This document shows positions 52,957 to 61,693 of a stretch of 64,000 nucleotides of DNA, one piece after another. Location of the stretch: the NCBI RefSeq assembly GCF_000585995.1, contig NZ_CP007410.1, positions 3,747,430-3,811,429 of the forward strand. The letters run 5' to 3'. The stretch comes from Pseudomonas brassicacearum (GTDB taxonomy: Bacteria; Pseudomonadota; Gammaproteobacteria; Pseudomonadales; Pseudomonadaceae). Below the pieces are notes generated by a model, which searched no databases, was not told the origin of the DNA, and saw only the letters and a program-made list of their open reading frames with translations. Numbering within the stretch: position 1 is the stretch's first letter; every line of letters begins with the position of its first letter. A program made the translations under genes and the position numbers.

Positions 52957-53688
52957 TCAGCGGATTTCCACGCTGTAGCGGAAATGCTCGGCACGCCCGC
53001 GAGAGCGTCGCCACTCCAGCGGGGTGCCGGCGTAGTCCCGCGCCAGGCGCTCGATCACCACCACCGGGCTGTTTACCGGTACACGGAGCAATCGTGCGTG
53101 CACCTCATTCACCGATTCAGCGGTGAGGGTTTCTTCGGCATAGGCAACCACCTGACCGCAGGTTTCTTCGTAGATGGGGTAGAGCAAGGGCCCTTTTTGG
53201 CTCAGGTCGATCTCGAGCAACGGTTGAAAGCGGCTGCGCGGCAGCCAGATCTCTTCGGCGAGCACCGGTTCCACGTCCAGCAGACGCACCCGAACGATGC
53301 GAATCACCGGGGCGTCGGGCGCCAGTCCCAACGCCTGGGCCACCGCCGAGGGCGCAGGCACGGGCTCGATCGACAAGATGCGGCTCTCCGGCACCCGGCG
53401 CTCACCCGCAGCGGTTTGAAAGCGGAAAAAACGAAACAGTGAGGATTGGAACTGCGGCCGGCGAACGAAAGTGCCACGGCCTTGCTGACGCTCCAGGACG
53501 CCCTCGCTGACCAATGCATCGATCGCCTTGCGCACAGTGCCGGTAGACAGTTGGTGCTCGGCCGACAGCGCAGCCTCGGTGGGAATCGCCTCCCCCGGAC
53601 GCCAGCGATTGTTGGCAATCTGTTCGGCCAATTGGTCGCGCAAACGTTGGTAAAGCGGCAAGCGGACATCACTGGAGAGAGATTTCAT
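52957..53688 (-). CDS. GntR family (HutC subfamily) transcriptional regulator
   Basis: 243 aa. N-terminal winged helix (LPLYQRLRDQLAEQIANNRW, then LSAEHQLSTGTVRKAIDALV) and a UbiC-like effector domain typical of HutC regulators (ARLLRVPVNSPVVVIERLAR). It probably represses the MFS/amidohydrolase genes downstream and perhaps the divergent amidase. An inverted repeat lies 22 bases upstream of its start (53710–53729). Confidence 0.9.
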   Translation of the reverse strand: MKSLSSDVRLPLYQRLRDQLAEQIANNRWRPGEAIPTEAALSAEHQLSTGTVRKAIDALVSEGVLERQQGRGTFVRRPQFQSSLFRFFRFQTAAGERRVPESRILSIEPVPAPSAVAQALGLAPDAPVIRIVRVRLLDVEPVLAEEIWLPRSRFQPLLEIDLSQKGPLLYPIYEETCGQVVAYAEETLTAESVNEVHARLLRVPVNSPVVVIERLARDYAGTPLEWRRSRGRAEHFRYSVEIR

Positions 53689-53709
53689 CGACCTTATTCA
53701 CCTTGTTAT

Positions 53710-53729
53710 CTAGTCATCTATATGAATAG
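53710..53729. promoter_or_regulatory. Candidate GntR operator CTAGTCAT-N4-ATGAATAG
   Basis: CTAGTCAT (53710–53717) and ATGAATAG (53722–53729) match as an inverted repeat at seven of eight positions with a 4-base centre, the size of HutC-type operators. It lies just before the GntR gene in the 258-base space that separates it from the divergent amidase. Confidence 0.5.
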
Positions 53730-53946
53730 TTGTGACGAGTATTTGTCGAGGCTCGACGGTTGTCAAGAATGCCTGGATGTCTCGTTGACGAATGGGTGAA
53801 GAATCCATTTCAACGCAGTACCCGGATGGACCCTCGGAGTGCGGACGTAGTACATTGGACAAAAGCCGATAAATATCCGCTTTCCGAGTCAGGACCTGAT
53901 GTTTGAACGGCCTGCACTGTCATCCCTTTGCCGCGACGGTAATAGC

Positions 53947-55662
53947 ATGATCGAAATCACCGAAGTCTCCATTGCCCAACTGCGTGCGGCCCTCGATTCC
54001 GGCCAGACGACTGCGGTAGAGCTGGTCCAGGCCTATCTCGCCAGGATCGATGCGTACGACGGGCCGGACACGCCCACAGCCCTCAACGCGGTGGTGGTTC
54101 GCAACCCTGATGCACTCAAGGAAGCGCAGGCATCCGATGCCCGGCGGGCCAGCGGCCAGACGCTGGGGCCGCTCGACGGCATTCCCTATACCGCCAAGGA
54201 CAGTTATCTGGTCAAGGGCCTCACCGCCGCTTCCGGAAGTCCGGCGTTCAAGGACCTGGTTGCCTATCGCGATGCGTTCACGATCGAGCGGCTGCGCGCC
54301 GCCGGGGCGATTTGCCTGGGCAAGACCAATATGCCGCCCATGGCCAATGGCGGCATGCAACGCGGGGTGTATGGCCGTGCGGAGAGCCCATATAACGGCG
54401 ACTATCTCACGGCGCCTTTTGCCTCGGGCTCCTCGAACGGTGCGGGTACCGCCACCGCGGCCAGTTTTGCGGCGTTCGGCCTCGCGGAAGAAACCTGGTC
54501 GAGCGGACGCGGCCCGGCATCGAACAACGGGCTGTGCGCCTACACGCCTTCGCGCGGCGTGATCTCCGTGCGAGGCAACTGGCCGTTGACCCCGACAATG
54601 GACGTAGTCGTGCCCTTCGCCAGGACCATGGCCGACCTGCTCGAGGTGCTGGACGTGGTGGTGGCGAATGACCCTGAGACGCGGGGAGACTTGTGGCGCC
54701 TGCAACCCTGGGTGCCCATCCCCAGTGTCGAGTCGGTGCGTCCCGTCTCGTATCCAGGCCTGGCTAGCAGCCCTGCTGGACTGGCCGGCATTCGGTTCGG
54801 CGTTCCTCGCATGTACATCAATGCCGATCCCGATGCGGGTACGGCGGATGCGCCCGGCATCGGCGGTCCGACGGGACAGCGAATCATCACCCGCCCCTCG
54901 GTGATCGCCCTTTGGGAGCAGGCCCGCCAGGCCCTCCAAACCTGTGGCGCCGAAGTGGTCGAGGTGGATTTCCCGCTGGTCTCCAACTGTGAAGGTGATC
55001 GCCCTGGCGCACCGACCGTGTTCACCCGTGGTCTGGTTTCCAAGGAATTCCTGCACCATGAGTTGTGGGACCTGTCGGCCTGGGCCTTCGATGATTTCCT
55101 GCGGGCCAACGGTGATCCGAAACTGAATCGCCTGGCCGACGTCGACGGACCGAAGATCTTCCCCCACGACCCCGGCACCCTGCCCAACCGCGAGGACGAT
55201 CTCGCCGCTGGTATGGATGAGTACGTGAAGATGGCCGAGCGCGGCATCACCCCTTGGGACCAAATCCCCACCCTGCCCGACGGACTGCGCGGCCTTGAAC
55301 AGACACGTCGAGTCGACCTTGAAGACTGGATGGACCGGCTTGGCCTCGATGCCGTGATCTTCCCGACTGTCGCCGACGTCGGGCCGGCGGACGCCGATAT
55401 CAATCCAGCATCTGCCGATATCGCCTGGAGCAATGGGGTCTGGGTCGCCAATGGCAACCTCGCCATCCGGCACCTCGGCGTACCCACCGTAACGGTGCCG
55501 ATGGGCGTCATGGCAGACATCGGCATGCCCGTCGGCCTGACGTTTGCCGGGCGAGCCTATGACGATTCGACGTTGCTGCGCCTGGCTTCGGCGTTTGAGT
55601 CGATGGGTTCCAAGCGGTTGGTCCCGCCTCGGACGCCGCCGCTGTCAACTGTCGGGAAATAA
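53947..55662 (+). CDS. Amidase signature family protein
   Basis: 571 aa from ATG 53947; an in-frame ATG at 53899 preceded by AGGA would add sixteen residues. The catalytic Ser–cis-Ser–Lys set is visible: Lys84 (PYTAKDSYL), cis-Ser in FASGSSNGAGTATAAS and the nucleophile Ser in EETWSSGRGPASNNG. Hydrolyses an amide or related bond; allophanate or aryl amide substrates are possible. No signal peptide, so cytoplasmic. Divergent from the GntR-type regulator and possibly part of the same pathway as the amidohydrolase and MFS transporter. Confidence 0.88.
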   Translation: MIEITEVSIAQLRAALDSGQTTAVELVQAYLARIDAYDGPDTPTALNAVVVRNPDALKEAQASDARRASGQTLGPLDGIPYTAKDSYLVKGLTAASGSPAFKDLVAYRDAFTIERLRAAGAICLGKTNMPPMANGGMQRGVYGRAESPYNGDYLTAPFASGSSNGAGTATAASFAAFGLAEETWSSGRGPASNNGLCAYTPSRGVISVRGNWPLTPTMDVVVPFARTMADLLEVLDVVVANDPETRGDLWRLQPWVPIPSVESVRPVSYPGLASSPAGLAGIRFGVPRMYINADPDAGTADAPGIGGPTGQRIITRPSVIALWEQARQALQTCGAEVVEVDFPLVSNCEGDRPGAPTVFTRGLVSKEFLHHELWDLSAWAFDDFLRANGDPKLNRLADVDGPKIFPHDPGTLPNREDDLAAGMDEYVKMAERGITPWDQIPTLPDGLRGLEQTRRVDLEDWMDRLGLDAVIFPTVADVGPADADINPASADIAWSNGVWVANGNLAIRHLGVPTVTVPMGVMADIGMPVGLTFAGRAYDDSTLLRLASAFESMGSKRLVPPRTPPLSTVGK

Positions 55663-55678
55663 ATCGCGATCCCGATCC

Positions 55679-55707
55679 GGGAGCTTGCCGATACCAGGCA
55701 AGCTCCC
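55679..55707. terminator. Strong hairpin between convergent amidase and alginate lyase genes
   Basis: GGGAGCTTGCC (55679–55689) and GGCAAGCTCCC (55697–55707) pair perfectly over 11 bases with a 7-base loop, and the arms contain the REP core GGGAGCTTGC. It probably terminates both convergent genes. Confidence 0.6.
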
Positions 55708-55713
55708 ATCGAC

Positions 55714-56379
55714 CTAGCGCGTCCGATGGCCGACCTCCAACCGGCTGAAGGTGACCTGGGCGCCTTCGCTTTTATAGCCGGTATTGTCCAGGGCGTAGGC
55801 GCCCGCCTTGAAATACAGCAGCTTGTTCTTCCAGCTGGAGCTCAGCTGCTTGCCCCATTGATTCCCCTGGGCACTGACCTTCAAATAGCCGGCCGGGCTC
55901 AAGCGCACTTCGTAGGATAATTTCTGTTTCAGGTCCACCCCCTCGGCGATGACAACAGTCCTGTCGGCACTGTTGGGCTTGAGGCGATAGTTCACCACCA
56001 CCCTGCCGGTTTTCTTCGGTGGATCGTAAAGGTATTCAACTTTTAGCAGCGGGCCCTTGCCTTGATAGATATGTATCTGCCCGATAACAATCCGGCCCTC
56101 GGAAGGCATCTGATTGACGATCAGGCTCGCTGAAAGCCGATGCTCTGCTTCGGGATAGGTCCAATTCCGCAGCCGCCCGTCTCGGTATGTCTCCCGAAGC
56201 TCACTGCGGGGGAATTCGGATTTGGAAGTCGTCGAGCCCGTCACCGGTGCCCAGAAAAACAAGGTGTTGCCGGACCGAAAATACTTGTCGGAGTAGCCCT
56301 TCACCAGCCGCGGGGTTTCAATCACCTTCGCGGGGGCGCCTTCAGGAATCGTCAGATTCCAGGATGACAGATCAATCAT
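55714..56379 (-). CDS. Polysaccharide lyase family 7 (alginate lyase-like) protein
   Basis: 221 aa, a single jelly-roll domain. The PL7 motifs are RSELRE (substrate-binding Arg), IVIGQIHIYQ (catalytic His in QIH) and LLYFKAGAYALDN; in the last, the usual Gln of YFKAGxYxQ is replaced by Leu. It opens SWNLTIPEG without a Sec signal peptide, as in the small intracellular or non-classically exported Pseudomonas PL7 proteins. It should cleave alginate or a related uronan by beta-elimination. Confidence 0.85.
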   Translation of the reverse strand: MIDLSSWNLTIPEGAPAKVIETPRLVKGYSDKYFRSGNTLFFWAPVTGSTTSKSEFPRSELRETYRDGRLRNWTYPEAEHRLSASLIVNQMPSEGRIVIGQIHIYQGKGPLLKVEYLYDPPKKTGRVVVNYRLKPNSADRTVVIAEGVDLKQKLSYEVRLSPAGYLKVSAQGNQWGKQLSSSWKNKLLYFKAGAYALDNTGYKSEGAQVTFSRLEVGHRTR

Positions 56380-56719
56380 GTAGTGAACTCCTTGGCCTCG
56401 CGCCAGAATTGATGGAGCTGTGTACAGATCAACCCAGGCTACTCCTCCAAGCCCCGATGTCCACGCCGTCCATCACATCGCCCTTGGCGCACGACGACAG
56501 GTGCCTTGCACCCGCCTGCGCAGATAAGCGCAATTAACAACGTTTAACTCGCACGTCCCGCCCCCCTCCATCAAGAATGCAGCCCTGTCAGACCTATTGC
56601 CTGAAGCTGGAAACCGCGCCCAGCGCGCGGTGCGCCAGCGCCTATTTCACTGAGACACAACGTTGCCACGGTTCATGCATCGCACACGTTTGTGTCACTT
56701 CACACGCGGAAATTGAAGC
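56380..56719 (+). other. 340-base intergenic region before the OprD-type porin
   Basis: Between the divergent PL7 and porin genes. I see no coding frame with family resemblance and no REP. A short symmetric TTAA…TTAA stretch near 56531–56547 is the only palindromic feature. It must hold the promoters of both genes, but no good -10/-35 pair stands out. Confidence 0.5.
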
Positions 56720-58081
56720 ATGCTGTTTGCATCAAGACACCTCACCGCCCCGGGACACGCACCCTCCTCCCTGAAACCCGTTTGGCTACTTGTGATACTC
56801 AGCGGCAGCACCGCACCAGCAATGGCGGCAGAAATCCCACAAAGCGCTCCCGGCTTGCTCGAGGGCGCAAGGCTTGAGGTACTCAGCCGCAACTTCTACC
56901 TCAACAATGACTATCGCTCACCGACACCGGCGGGCAAAAGCTACAAACAGGAATGGACCCAAGGCTTCATCGCCTCGTTCGAGTCCGGCTTCACCCCGGG
57001 CACGATCGGCGTGGGTGTCGATGCCCATGGGTTCCTGGGTTTGAAGCTGGACGGCGGCAAGGGGCATTCAGGGACGGGCTTATTGCCGTTGAATGATGAT
57101 GGGCGAAGCGAAGAGGGTTACTCCAGCGCTGGCGGCGCGCTGAAACTCAAGGCCTCACGGACCACCCTGGCGGTCGGCGAAATGACGGTAGAGAGCCCGG
57201 TATTCGACACAGCAGACAAGCGCCTGCAACCGGAATACGCCAGCGGCCTGCTGCTCTGCAGCCGAGAATTCGACGGGGTCGATTTGCAGGCGGGCCACTT
57301 CAGTGCGTTCAAGAATCAGGACGCCTCGACCGGCAAGGGTGACTTTTCCGGTTACGGGGCGACAACGCGCAACGGCGCCATCGACTTCATCGGCGCCGAC
57401 CTGTTCACCGGCCAAACCCTGGGCGGTGCGCTCTATGCCAGCCAGCTGAGCGATACCTGGCGTCAGTACTATGCCAACCTGCACACCACCCTTGGCGACC
57501 TGTTCCTCGATGGCAACCTGTACCGAACCCGCGACCAAGGCAAGGCCAGCGCCGGGGCCATCGACACCACAGCCTATAGCCTGCTCGGTAAATATCGGAT
57601 CAATGCCCAGGCGTTCACCCTGGCCTATCAGAAAATCAACGGCGACACGCCCTTCGATTTCGTCGGTGGCGATTCCATCTACCTGGCCAACTCGATCAAA
57701 TACGCCGACTTCAACGGCCCGGGCGAGCGCTCCTGGCAAGCACGCTACGACCTCGACCTGGGCGCATTGGGCATTCCCGGCCTGAACTTCATGGCCCGCT
57801 ATGTGACTGGTCGCGGCATAGACGGCAACCATGCCCCACAAGGCGGTGCCTACAACCCGTTCGATGCGGACACTGGCACCTACCGTTCGGCGCAAGGGGA
57901 CGGCGGACGTCATTGGGAGCGTGACCTGGACCTGCATTACATTGTGCAATCAGGCCCGGCCAAGGACCTGTCGTTGCAACTGTCCCACGTCACCCACCGC
58001 GCCAACAGCAGCCAGGGCGGCGATGACATCGACCGGCTGTACATCGTCATCCAGTACCCGCTCAAACTGGGGCCATTCTGA
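56720..58081 (+). CDS. OprD family outer-membrane porin
   Basis: 453 aa. Signal peptide ends near residue 36 (STAPAMA|AEIP). The mature start LLEGARLEVLSRNFYLNNDY is the OprD family entry strand, followed by repeated amphipathic beta strands with long loops and a terminal aromatic residue (IQYPLKLGPF). It forms an 18-strand channel for amino acids, aromatic acids or other carboxylates. Substrate unresolved; proximity of LysR and catabolic genes is consistent with an acid. Confidence 0.92.
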   Translation: MLFASRHLTAPGHAPSSLKPVWLLVILSGSTAPAMAAEIPQSAPGLLEGARLEVLSRNFYLNNDYRSPTPAGKSYKQEWTQGFIASFESGFTPGTIGVGVDAHGFLGLKLDGGKGHSGTGLLPLNDDGRSEEGYSSAGGALKLKASRTTLAVGEMTVESPVFDTADKRLQPEYASGLLLCSREFDGVDLQAGHFSAFKNQDASTGKGDFSGYGATTRNGAIDFIGADLFTGQTLGGALYASQLSDTWRQYYANLHTTLGDLFLDGNLYRTRDQGKASAGAIDTTAYSLLGKYRINAQAFTLAYQKINGDTPFDFVGGDSIYLANSIKYADFNGPGERSWQARYDLDLGALGIPGLNFMARYVTGRGIDGNHAPQGGAYNPFDADTGTYRSAQGDGGRHWERDLDLHYIVQSGPAKDLSLQLSHVTHRANSSQGGDDIDRLYIVIQYPLKLGPF

Positions 58082-58087
58082 CGCTGC

Positions 58088-58942
58088 CTACAGGCGAAAA
58101 TACTGCTGCATGGCACGGGAAAGCAGGTTCACCGCTTCATCGGTGCGTGACGCTTGGGAGCGGATGAACACCACCTCGTGCTCTGGAATGGCTGGCAGGT
58201 GTTCGAGGATCTGCATGGTGTCCGTCACCCGGGCGCGGTCTATCAGACTGATCGCCAGACCGGCCTCCACACAAGCCTTGACGGCCTGGTTGGAGGGGCT
58301 TTCCAAGACGATGCGTATACGCCGACCGCTATGCCTCAGCGCCTCCAGCATGGCCTGACGATAAGGGCACTGTGCCGCATGCACCGCCAACGGCAGGGGT
58401 TCCATCGAAGCCACGGCGGGGTTGATCGGCCCCACCCAGACGGGCGTGGTGGAAACCAGCACGTGCGCCTCGGCATCCGGCACGCCCTTGGGCTGGGCGA
58501 TGACCGCCGCCTGGAGTTTGCCGCGCCGGACCAGCTCACGTAGCGCATAGCTTGGCGCGGTCTTGAGCTCCAGCACCACGTTTGGCCACGCGTCCGCGAA
58601 GGTCGGGAGGATGTCGCGGATGACATGGTCGGCGTATTCATCCGGCACCCCCAAGGTGATGCGTCCCGCCAGACGGGTTCCGTGCAGGTCGGCCAGCACC
58701 CGATCATGGGTGCTGAGCAGCTCCGTCGTCGACACGAGCAAGCGCTTGCCCAGGGCGGTCAGGGAAACCGACTGATTATCCCGATTGAGCAAGCGCCCCC
58801 CGGCGACCGCTTCCAGCCGCTGTATGTGCACGCTCACCGCCGCCGGGCTTTTGTGCAGTTGTTCTGCCGCCGCACTGAATTTGCCGATTCGCGCCACGGC
58901 GTGAAACGTACGGATCAGATCGATATCGAGGATGGCCGTCAT
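58088..58942 (-). CDS. LysR family transcriptional regulator
   Basis: 284 aa. N-terminal winged helix (LIRTFHAVARIGKFSAAAEQ, then LHKSPAAVSVHIQRLEAVAG) and an effector domain with VLVSTTPVWVGPINPAVASM. It diverges from the EamA exporter gene across a 74-base gap containing a perfect LysR-type palindrome (58970–58992), so it very likely controls the exporter and itself. Confidence 0.88.
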   Translation of the reverse strand: MTAILDIDLIRTFHAVARIGKFSAAAEQLHKSPAAVSVHIQRLEAVAGGRLLNRDNQSVSLTALGKRLLVSTTELLSTHDRVLADLHGTRLAGRITLGVPDEYADHVIRDILPTFADAWPNVVLELKTAPSYALRELVRRGKLQAAVIAQPKGVPDAEAHVLVSTTPVWVGPINPAVASMEPLPLAVHAAQCPYRQAMLEALRHSGRRIRIVLESPSNQAVKACVEAGLAISLIDRARVTDTMQILEHLPAIPEHEVVFIRSQASRTDEAVNLLSRAMQQYFRL

Positions 58943-58969
58943 GATTCAATCTTCGTGAATGACTGATGC

Positions 58970-58992
58970 AATCTATTTTGATTTATTAGATT
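58970..58992. promoter_or_regulatory. LysR box AATCTA-N11-TAGATT
   Basis: AATCTA (58970–58975) and TAGATT (58987–58992) are a perfect inverted repeat around eleven A+T-rich bases, matching the T-N11-A rule for LysR-type operators. It lies midway between the divergent LysR (58942) and EamA (59017) starts. Confidence 0.65.
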
Positions 58993-59016
58993 ACGCCGCT
59001 TTCGTAGTCTGGGGTC

Positions 59017-59979
59017 ATGAACCCGACCAAATCGATTTCCTGCACTTCCCTCTCCCGCCCCAACTGGCGCCAGCTCGTTGCGCTGCCCTTGCTTGAAGCG
59101 GCATTGCTGCTGACCTGGAGTTCCGGGTTCATCGGCGCGCGGTTCTCCCTCGACTACGCACCGGCGTTGCTGGTGGTGTTCTGGCGCTGCGTCGTGGTCA
59201 CGCTCATTCTGTTTCCCTTCGTTGCCAGGCAACTGTGGCGCACGTCATTTGCAGTGCTGCTGAAAAATGCCGGCATCGGCCTCCTGGCCATGGCGGGTTA
59301 TCTGGCCGGCATCACCCAAGGCATCGCTCTGGGGGTACCGGCTGGCCTGGCCGCGCTTTTCGCTGACCTGCTGCCGTTGGGCCTGGCGCTGTTGGCCGCG
59401 GGTGTCCTGCGACAGCGACTGGCCTGGCAGGTCTGGGCAGGCTTGGTCATCGGCCTGCTCGGCGTCGTACTGGTGACCCAGGGCGCACTGGCGTGGGGCA
59501 ATGCACCTTGGTGGGCCTATGGCCTGCCGCTGCTGGGCATGCTTTCCCTCGCCGTCGCGACACTGTGGCAGAAGTACCTGCTCCCTTCGCAATCGCTGGG
59601 CTTGCTGCCCAACCTGTGGCTGCAATGTTGTGTGTCGGGCTTCGCGTTCGCCCTGGTCGAGGGGAGTCAGGGCAGCCTGGCGCCGATACCCAGCAGCGGT
59701 TTTGCATTGAGCGTCTTGTGGACGGCGGGATTGTCCACGATGGGCGGATATGGACTCTATTGGCTGTGCCTGCGTCGCTCGACAGCCACCCGAGTCGCCA
59801 GCGTCCTGTACCTCAGCCCGCCCATTACGATGCTCTGGGCGTGGGCCATGTTCAACGAACCGCTGTCATGGCAAATGGCGGCGGGCATGGCGGTGTCCGG
59901 CGTCGGAATCTGGATCGTCGTACGCACGGAAGCCCGCCAGGCTCAGCGGCGAGAGGCAGGCTCTTTCGAATCAACCTAG
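59017..59979 (+). CDS. EamA/DMT family transporter
   Basis: 320 aa with ten predicted spans in two EamA repeats (the first has SSGFIGARFSLDYAPALLVV and a GVPAGLAALFADLLPLGLAL loop; the second VLWTAGLSTMGGYGLYWLCL). These transporters usually export small metabolites such as amino acids or cysteine pathway intermediates. Divergent from the LysR gene with an operator between. The C-terminus overlaps the next, convergent LysR gene by nine bases. Confidence 0.88.
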   Translation: MNPTKSISCTSLSRPNWRQLVALPLLEAALLLTWSSGFIGARFSLDYAPALLVVFWRCVVVTLILFPFVARQLWRTSFAVLLKNAGIGLLAMAGYLAGITQGIALGVPAGLAALFADLLPLGLALLAAGVLRQRLAWQVWAGLVIGLLGVVLVTQGALAWGNAPWWAYGLPLLGMLSLAVATLWQKYLLPSQSLGLLPNLWLQCCVSGFAFALVEGSQGSLAPIPSSGFALSVLWTAGLSTMGGYGLYWLCLRRSTATRVASVLYLSPPITMLWAWAMFNEPLSWQMAAGMAVSGVGIWIVVRTEARQAQRREAGSFEST

Positions 59980-60897
59980 CACTTCGTTGATGCTCGGTGT
60001 GTCCGAGTGATTCACCAAATCCATCAACCAGGTCCTGAACGCCTGCACTTTTTTCGAGTGGGCCAATTCAAGCGGTGTCACGAGATAAAAGCCGAGATCA
60101 GACTGCAACCTCAGATTAAATGGCGCGACCAACCGACCCGCTTTCAGATCATCATCGACGTAGCTCGAGCGTCCAATGCAAACACCCAAACCGTCGATGG
60201 CAGACTGCACGGCCATCATTGCCAGGTCAAACGTCAGCCGTGAGCCTTCGGCCAATTTTTTCGGTTGTCCCGCGGCACTCAACCAATCACTCCAGTCGTT
60301 GTGGGTCATCCCACTGACCTGCAGCAATGTCTGATTGGCCAGTTCAGCCGGGCTTTTCAAGCCCTTGGGGCCTTCCAGCAGCTTGGGGCTGCACACCGGG
60401 AAAACCTCATCGGACATTAGCCAATCAGCGCGCAACCCCTTCCAGTCGCCAAAACCGTAACGAATCGCCGCGTCAATGCCACCCTTACGCAAGTCCACCA
60501 GTTCGGTGGAAGCGCTCACGCGCACGTCAATATGGGGAAATGCATCCTGGAAAGACGCCAGTCGAGGCAACAACCATTTGGAGGCCAGGGAAACCAGCGT
60601 ACTGATCGTCAATACACTGTTGTTGCAGGTTTCCAGCAGCTGTTCAGTGGAGTACCGAATCTCATGAAAGGCCGAACGGATTCCGGGCAAATACGCCTGG
60701 CCTTCACTTGTCAGGGCCAGGCCGTCCTTGTGTCGCAAGAACAACCGGACGCCTAGCTCATCTTCGAGCCGACGAATTTGATGACTGATGGCTGTTTGCG
60801 TGACGTTCAACTCTTCTGCGGCCTTGGTAAAACTCATGTGCCGAGCAGCCGACTCGAACGCTTTCAAGCCATTGAGGGAGGGAATTCTGGCGGCCAT
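59971..60897 (-). CDS. LysR family transcriptional regulator (GcvA-like)
   Basis: 308 aa: IPSLNGLKAFESAARHMSFT, AAEELNVTQTAISHQIRRLE, and an effector domain with MMAVQSAIDGLGVCIGRSSY as in GcvA/AmpR-like regulators. It is divergent from a glutathione S-transferase gene with a 148-base gap; ATGA…TCAT (60915–60929) is a short dyad near its start. Its 3' end overlaps the convergent EamA gene by nine bases. Confidence 0.88.
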   Translation of the reverse strand: MAARIPSLNGLKAFESAARHMSFTKAAEELNVTQTAISHQIRRLEDELGVRLFLRHKDGLALTSEGQAYLPGIRSAFHEIRYSTEQLLETCNNSVLTISTLVSLASKWLLPRLASFQDAFPHIDVRVSASTELVDLRKGGIDAAIRYGFGDWKGLRADWLMSDEVFPVCSPKLLEGPKGLKSPAELANQTLLQVSGMTHNDWSDWLSAAGQPKKLAEGSRLTFDLAMMAVQSAIDGLGVCIGRSSYVDDDLKAGRLVAPFNLRLQSDLGFYLVTPLELAHSKKVQAFRTWLMDLVNHSDTPSINEVLG

Positions 60898-61045
60898 ATG
60901 ACTTCGCGGTGCTCATGAGATTTTGTCATAAGCTAGCACTCAATAAGTCCTTTGCGAAAGGCGCCCGCCCTGACGGATGCTAGCGCCGCGGCCAACAACG
61001 GTGCGCTGTTGAACGTGTGACTGCATCGATACCTGAGGAGACCCC

Positions 61046-61657
61046 ATGAAACTGTACTTTGCCCCCATGACCTGTTCATTGTCCCCGCACATTGTGCTGC
61101 GGGAACTGGGCATCGCTTTTGAATTGGTCCGGATCAACAACAAGACCAAGCAAACCGCAGACGGACTGAACTTCCTGGACATCAATCCCAAAGGCTACGT
61201 CGCCGCCTTGGCATTGGACAACGGTAACGTGCTCACCGAGGGGCCCGCCATCGTCCAGTATCTGGCCGACCTTGTCCCGGGCAACCCATTGGCACCGGCC
61301 CCTGGCACGTGGGAACGGGTTCGCCTTCAGGAGTGGCTGAACTTCATTTCGACGGAGATTCACAGTGGTTGTGCCCCCCTGTTCAACGCCGATATACCGG
61401 TGTCGACCCAGGCCATTTTCAAACAAAAACTGTTCAAGCGCTTTGACTACCTGACCCTGGTGCTCGAAGAGCAGGACTACCTGATGGGCACCTTTGGCCT
61501 GGCCGACGGTTACTTGTTCACAGTGCTCAAATGGTTGCCGTTCTTCGATATCGAGATTGAAGACTGGCCCGTGTTGGCGGCATTCATGGCGCGAATCGAG
61601 GCACGCCCCAGTGTCAGGGCCGCCATGGCCGCAGAAGCGGCCACTTCACCGATTTAA
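61046..61657 (+). CDS. Glutathione S-transferase (GstA/beta-class-like)
   Basis: 203 aa. N-terminal thioredoxin domain begins KLYFAPMTCSLSPHIVLREL, with Cys10 and the Ser12/His14 region at the position used by bacterial beta-class GSTs, and EGPAIVQYLADLVP supplies the glutathione Glu-Ser contact as Glu-Gly-Pro-Ala-Ile. The C-terminal helical domain has YLMGTFGLADGYLFTVLKWL. Conjugates glutathione to electrophiles in the cytoplasm. Divergent LysR may regulate it. Confidence 0.88.
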   Translation: MKLYFAPMTCSLSPHIVLRELGIAFELVRINNKTKQTADGLNFLDINPKGYVAALALDNGNVLTEGPAIVQYLADLVPGNPLAPAPGTWERVRLQEWLNFISTEIHSGCAPLFNADIPVSTQAIFKQKLFKRFDYLTLVLEEQDYLMGTFGLADGYLFTVLKWLPFFDIEIEDWPVLAAFMARIEARPSVRAAMAAEAATSPI

Positions 61658-61693
61658 TGGCGATTGGCAGAAACAGGACGGCGGAACATGCCG

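Noticed and set aside
53920..55473. A 517-codon minus-strand frame opposite the amidase
   Set aside because: The amidase carries a full catalytic set; the antisense translation is Gly/Arg-rich without domain features.
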